Below are positions 1-3,639 of a DNA stretch of 6,533 nucleotides, piece after piece (the stretch's first letter is position 1; the number at the start of each line of letters is the position of its first letter). Made by a program: the position numbers and the translations under genes. The notes beneath the pieces were generated by a model. It saw only the letters and a list, made by a program, of their open reading frames with translations. It was not told where the DNA came from and did no database searches. The stretch comes from an uncultured Eubacterium sp. (GTDB lineage Bacteria > Bacillota > Clostridia > Lachnospirales > Lachnospiraceae): NCBI GenBank assembly GCA_946611445.1, contig CAMODP010000104.1, positions 1 to 6,533 of the forward strand, given 5' to 3'.

Positions 1-939
1 CGTCACATGATTGCGCAGGATGTCCCAGCCGATGGTGTTGGGCTCGCCGCAGGCCAGGCCTGCCATGATTGTCTGCAGGTCCCCGCCGACGGTCCGCGGC
101 TCTCCGTCCCCGGCTGCGGCGCCTTTGTACAGGCAGGCTGCCGCTTCCGCTTCCATGACGACGAATACCGGCGGGTTGTCCGGATACAGATTTGCAAAGT
201 ATCCCACCACGGCAGCGGCGAGACTGCCGACGCCGGCCTGTACAAAGACATGGGTCGGACGGTCGGCGCCCTGTTCCTTCAGCTGTTCCGCAGCCTCTTC
301 GGCCATGGTGCCGTAGCCCTGCATGATCCAGGAGGGAATCTCTTCATAGCCTTCCCAGGCGGTGTCCTGCACGACAACGCCGTGTTCCGTCTGCGCCGCT
401 TCCGCCGCAGCCATGCGGACACAGTCGTCGTAATTGACTTCTTCTATGGTGACCTGTGCCCCTTCTTTTGCGATATTGTCGAAGCGGCTCTTCGCGCTGC
501 CTTTCGGCATGTGGACAACGGCCTTCTGGCCCAGCCTGTTGGCTGCCCAGGCCACGCCCCGGCCGTGATTGCCGTCGGTCGCGGTAAAAAAGGTCGCCTG
601 GCCGAATTCCCGGCGGAAGTCTTCTCCGGTTAAATATTCATAGGTCATCTCCGATACATCCCTGCCCGTCTCACCGGCGATGTATCGCGCCATGGCAAAG
701 GAGCCGCCCAGTACCTTGAAAGCGTTCAGGCCGAACCGGTAGCTCTCATCCTTCACATACAGCCCGCCCAGGCCAAGCAGGGCGGCCATATGCTTCAGCT
801 CCGCCAGCGGCGTCACAGAATACTGCGGAAAGCTTCTGTGAAAGCGGCGGGCTTTTTCCACCTCATCGGGCGCCATGACAGGAAGTGCCCTGTCGTCGCT
901 CTTCGGCATTCTGTTCATTACCCATTTCATCGGTTCCAT
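1..939 (-). CDS. dpaL: Diaminopropionate ammonia-lyase (YgeX/DpaL), 3' end cut off by window
   Basis: PLP-dependent cytosolic lyase that converts 2,3-diaminopropionate to pyruvate and two ammonia. The frame is open from the ATG at 939 to the left edge, giving 313 codons of a family usually about 400 long, so the C-terminal fifth is missing. The fold-type II signatures are in order: the PLP lysine K75 in FGLNAFKVLGG, TDGNHGR at 121-127 (D122), QDTAWEGY at 191-198 (D192), a glycine-rich QAGVGS phosphate loop near 234-239, and AGLACGEPN at 293-301. From memory, K75, D122 and D192 match E. coli YgeX K77, D120 and D189. The start at 939 was chosen because GGAGGA lies 9 bases upstream and because MEPMKWVMNRMPK resembles clostridial homologues. 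An in-frame ATG at 993 would add 18 residues but lacks a Shine-Dalgarno. The gene sits 50 bases after the dehydrogenase stop, as expected for the ammonia-releasing end of an anaerobic purine pathway. Function is near certain; pathway placement is inferred. Confidence 0.96.
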   Translation of the reverse strand, partial: MEPMKWVMNRMPKSDDRALPVMAPDEVEKARRFHRSFPQYSVTPLAELKHMAALLGLGGLYVKDESYRFGLNAFKVLGGSFAMARYIAGETGRDVSEMTYEYLTGEDFRREFGQATFFTATDGNHGRGVAWAANRLGQKAVVHMPKGSAKSRFDNIAKEGAQVTIEEVNYDDCVRMAAAEAAQTEHGVVVQDTAWEGYEEIPSWIMQGYGTMAEEAAEQLKEQGADRPTHVFVQAGVGSLAAAVVGYFANLYPDNPPVFVVMEAEAAACLYKGAAAGDGEPRTVGGDLQTIMAGLACGEPNTIGWDILRNHVT

Positions 940-989
940 GTGCTCCTGTCCTCCGGATCGTATATATTGCGTTTCTTGTATAGTTACAT
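940..989 (-). other. Intergenic gap between dehydrogenase and dpaL
   Basis: This 50-base gap is AT-rich in its upstream half and carries the dpaL ribosome binding site in its downstream half. It has no hairpin followed by a T run, so read-through from the dehydrogenase gene is expected. The dpaL reading frame is open across the whole gap, back to an ATG at 993-991 that overlaps the preceding stop codon as ATGA. Confidence 0.75.
943..954 (-). promoter_or_regulatory. Ribosome binding site of dpaL (double Shine-Dalgarno)
   Basis: Read on the minus strand, GGAGGA (954-949) lies 9 bases and AGGAG (947-943) 3 bases before the ATG at 939. The first has normal spacing and is probably the one used. 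This site decides the start at 939 over the upstream in-frame ATG at 993. Confidence 0.85.
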
Positions 990-3575
990 TCATTTTTTCT
1001 TTTTGCTGTAAAAAGTATCTTCCATCGGCAGTTTCGTCCGGAAGACATGGTCTCTGGCGTAATAAGCGCCCTGTATGGCAGGCGCGGTGGGGATGGCCGC
1101 GATCTCGCCGATGCCCTTGGCGCCGTAGGCTGTCTCCGGCAGTTCAGCTTTTTCCACATAGATCGCGTGAATGTCGGGGATCTGCGGAGCGCGCAGCAGT
1201 CCGAGCGTCCCGTATTTTGCCTGGGGCACGCAGTCCTTCAGCGGCCAGTCTTCTGTCAGGGCATAGCCCATTCCCATAAGCACCCCGCCTTCGATCTGTC
1301 CCTGGATGGAGATCGGGTTGACGACTTTTCCGGAGTCATGGGCGGCGTAGACTTCCTTTACGCGCCCTTCCTCATCCAGAACCGCCACATGGGTGGCAAA
1401 GCCGTAAGCGATGTGGCTCTTCGGAAAAGGCTTGTCCGCTCCCAGCTTGTCCGTCGGTTCAAAGTATTCATAAAAATATTCACGGCCTTCCAGGGCTGTG
1501 ATGTCTCCACCGGCTGCTGCGAGCTCCTCCGCGAGCTGCATGGCGGCTTTTCTCACTGCTTCGCCGGAGAGCAGCGTCTGGCGGGATCCGGAGGTGGTGC
1601 CGGAATCCGGCGCGAATTCCGTGCTCTGCGACCCGTTTCGGATCTTTGAGAGAGGCAGTCCCGTCGCCTCCGCCACATCCTGACAGAACACCGTCAGGCA
1701 TCCCTGCCCGATATCGGAAGCGGCGCAGTAGATCACGCAGACGCCGTCCTCAATCACCAGCTTTGCGCGCCCCTTGTCCGGCAGACCGACGCCGACGCCC
1801 GCATTTTTCATGGCACAGGCAATACCTGCGTGATCTCTGTTCTTCTCGTATACGTCACGGACGGCTTCAAGGGTTTCCTTCAATGCGGTGGAGCCGTCGG
1901 CAATCTGCCCGTTCGGCAGCACTTTGCCGGGCTCTATGGCGTTCCTGTACCGGATCTCCCAGGGAGAAATCCCGACCTTTTCCGCCAGCAGATTGATTAT
2001 GGATTCCAGCGCGAACTGACTCTGGCAGACGCCGAATCCGCGGAAAGCCCCCGCCGGGGGATTGTTGGTGTAATACCCGTAGCCGCGGATGTCGGTATTC
2101 TGATAACAGTAGGGTCCCACAGAATGCGTACAAGCCCGCTCCAGAACGGGTCCGCACAGGGAAGCGTACGCCCCTGTGTCAAAGTAAATCTCGCAGTCCA
2201 GCCCGGTAAAGATCCCGTTCTCGTCACAGCCCAGCGTAAAGGTTCCCTCCATGGCGTGCCGCTTGGGATGGAAATACAGGGATTCCTGCCGGCTGAGCTT
2301 TGCCTTGACCGGTCTCTGAAATTTCCAGGCAGCCAGCGCGGCAATATGCTGTACGGAGACGTCTTCCTTGCCGCCGAAACCGCCGCCGATCAGCTGGTTT
2401 TCCACCACGATCCGCTCCGGATCCCAGCCGAACATAATCGCTGTTTCCTTGCGGGTATCATACGCGCCCTGGTCGGTGCTCAGGATCTTGACGCCGTCCT
2501 TGTAGGGAAAGGCCACGGCACATTCCGGCTCCAGGAAGGCGTGCTCTGTAAAGGGCGTGGAAAAAGACTTTGTCACGGTGTAGGCAGAGCCCGCCAGCGC
2601 GGCCGCCGCATCGCCCCGTGTCACATGACGCGTCTGACACAGATTGCCGGCGCTGTGCACCTTCGGCGCGTTCTCTGCCATGGCTTCCGCGATATTGCGG
2701 ACCGGCTCCAGCACTTCGTAGTCAATCTCTACCAGCTTCTTTGCCTTCTCCAGAATCTCTTCTGTCTCGGCGGCAATCAGGCAGATGGCATCACCCATGC
2801 AGCGGGTGACGCTGCCCTCGGCGATCATTACATCCCAGTCCTGCTGGATGTGTCCTACCTTATTGTTCGGTACATCCGCAGCGGTCAGGACCCCTGCCAC
2901 GCCTTCCAGCGCCTCAGCCTTCGAAGTGTCTATCTTCAGTACCCTTGCACGGGGGTACTTCGTCCGGACGGCAGACAGGTACAGCATGTTGTCCATCACG
3001 ATATCGTCCGGATATTTGCCGTAACCGAGAACCTTTTTCCGCACATCGATGCGAAAAGCCCGCTCGCCGACCCCGTAGTGCTCCCCCTTCTCCAGCTCAG
3101 GATCAATCTGCGCGTCTCCGCGCAGGATGGCGGCCGTCAGCTGAATTCCTTCTATAATCTTCCTGTACCCCGTACAGCGGCAGATATTTCCGCGCAGAGC
3201 GGCTTTGATCTCCTCCTCGGAAGGATCCGGATTCTTATCGATCAGGGCTTTGCCGGCCATGACCATGCCGGGCGTGCAGAAGCCACACTGCACGGACCCC
3301 TTCACGCCGAATGCATAGACAAAAGCTTCTTTTTCCCTTTCACTCAGTCCCTCGACCGTCAGGATGTCCCGCCCGGCAGCTTTCTTCGTCGTCAGAACGC
3401 AGGATTTTCTGGCATCCCCGTCTACAATGACCGTGCAGGTTCCGCACGCCCCCTCACTGCAGCCGTCCTTTACGGAAAACAGCTTCAGGTCATCCCGCAG
3501 GAAGCGGAGAAGAGGCTTGTCTTCGGATGTGCTCTCCGTTCTGCCGTTTACGGTAAACTGATACAGCTCAGCCAT
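990..3575 (-). CDS. xdh: Selenium-dependent-type xanthine dehydrogenase / purine hydroxylase, 2Fe-2S and molybdenum domains fused
   Basis: Molybdenum hydroxylase of 861 residues, complete. A plant-ferredoxin-like domain comes first, with [2Fe-2S] ligands C39, C44, C47 and C59. The helical second [2Fe-2S] domain follows, with C97, C100, C132 and C134 (QCGFC, ICRC). From about residue 185 to the end is the molybdopterin domain, with GGGFGGKE at 397-404, AFRGFG at 510-515 and KGIGE at 820-824, where E824 is the expected catalytic base. There is no FAD domain, and the length resembles the Desulfovibrio aldehyde oxidoreductase layout. However, E404 and R480 match by motif alignment the purine-binding Glu802 and Arg880 of bovine xanthine oxidase, which argues for a purine substrate. 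The family label 'selenium-dependent' refers to a labile selenium atom on molybdenum, not to selenocysteine, so selenium use cannot be read from this protein alone. The start at 3575 is supported by AGGGAGG 8 bases upstream. It lies between ygfK and dpaL in one apparent operon. Alternatives are another purine or heterocycle hydroxylase of the same family. Confidence 0.93.
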   Translation of the reverse strand: MAELYQFTVNGRTESTSEDKPLLRFLRDDLKLFSVKDGCSEGACGTCTVIVDGDARKSCVLTTKKAAGRDILTVEGLSEREKEAFVYAFGVKGSVQCGFCTPGMVMAGKALIDKNPDPSEEEIKAALRGNICRCTGYRKIIEGIQLTAAILRGDAQIDPELEKGEHYGVGERAFRIDVRKKVLGYGKYPDDIVMDNMLYLSAVRTKYPRARVLKIDTSKAEALEGVAGVLTAADVPNNKVGHIQQDWDVMIAEGSVTRCMGDAICLIAAETEEILEKAKKLVEIDYEVLEPVRNIAEAMAENAPKVHSAGNLCQTRHVTRGDAAAALAGSAYTVTKSFSTPFTEHAFLEPECAVAFPYKDGVKILSTDQGAYDTRKETAIMFGWDPERIVVENQLIGGGFGGKEDVSVQHIAALAAWKFQRPVKAKLSRQESLYFHPKRHAMEGTFTLGCDENGIFTGLDCEIYFDTGAYASLCGPVLERACTHSVGPYCYQNTDIRGYGYYTNNPPAGAFRGFGVCQSQFALESIINLLAEKVGISPWEIRYRNAIEPGKVLPNGQIADGSTALKETLEAVRDVYEKNRDHAGIACAMKNAGVGVGLPDKGRAKLVIEDGVCVIYCAASDIGQGCLTVFCQDVAEATGLPLSKIRNGSQSTEFAPDSGTTSGSRQTLLSGEAVRKAAMQLAEELAAAGGDITALEGREYFYEYFEPTDKLGADKPFPKSHIAYGFATHVAVLDEEGRVKEVYAAHDSGKVVNPISIQGQIEGGVLMGMGYALTEDWPLKDCVPQAKYGTLGLLRAPQIPDIHAIYVEKAELPETAYGAKGIGEIAAIPTAPAIQGAYYARDHVFRTKLPMEDTFYSKKKK

Positions 3576-3583
3576 AGCGTTTT

Positions 3584-3590
3584 CCTCCCT
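3584..3590 (-). promoter_or_regulatory. Ribosome binding site of the dehydrogenase gene
   Basis: AGGGAGG on the minus strand ends 8 bases before the ATG at 3575, a near-ideal Shine-Dalgarno at ideal spacing. It supports the annotated start and independent translation initiation. Confidence 0.88.
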
Positions 3591-3598
3591 TGTTCGCT

Positions 3599-3634
3599 TC
3601 AGCGCAGAGATGCCGTCATCTTCCTTTTCTTCAC
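3599..3634 (-). CDS. Possible 11-codon leader ORF between ygfK and xdh (MKKRKMTASLR)
   Basis: A GTG at 3634-3632 opens a frame of 11 codons ending in TGA at 3601-3599. GGGAGG (3648-3643), inside the last codons of ygfK, sits 8 bases before the GTG, so it has a real-looking ribosome binding site. The peptide MKKRKMTASLR is basic and has no recognisable family. It fills most of the ygfK-xdh gap and ends 8 bases before the dehydrogenase Shine-Dalgarno, so it could couple translation between the genes. A frame this short can easily arise by chance, and nothing else supports it. Confidence 0.2.
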   Translation of the reverse strand: MKKRKMTASLR

Positions 3635-3639
3635 TGTCG

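Larger units (their letters stand above)
3576..3639 (-). other. Intergenic gap between ygfK and xdh
   Basis: A 64-base, purine-rich gap on the minus strand that contains the dehydrogenase ribosome binding site. No terminator hairpin with a T run and no convincing promoter were seen. The spacing fits co-transcription of the two genes. Confidence 0.75.

Noticed and set aside
7..633. Plus-strand open frame opposite dpaL
   Set aside because: The minus strand here encodes the PLP lyase with its conserved motifs intact; the plus-strand translation has no family features.
957..989. TATACA/TATATA boxes in the AT-rich gap as an internal promoter for dpaL
   Set aside because: No matching -35 box at proper spacing. 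Such hexamers are expected by chance in a short AT-rich gap.
990..992. TGA read as selenocysteine at the end of the dehydrogenase
   Set aside because: The protein already has full family length and its final conserved motif. Selenium in this family is a labile cofactor atom, not selenocysteine, and no suitable stem-loop was seen after the TGA.
3576..3601. Hairpin AGCG...CGCT around the dehydrogenase Shine-Dalgarno
   Set aside because: Only four base pairs around a loop of about 15 bases, too weak to call a regulatory structure.
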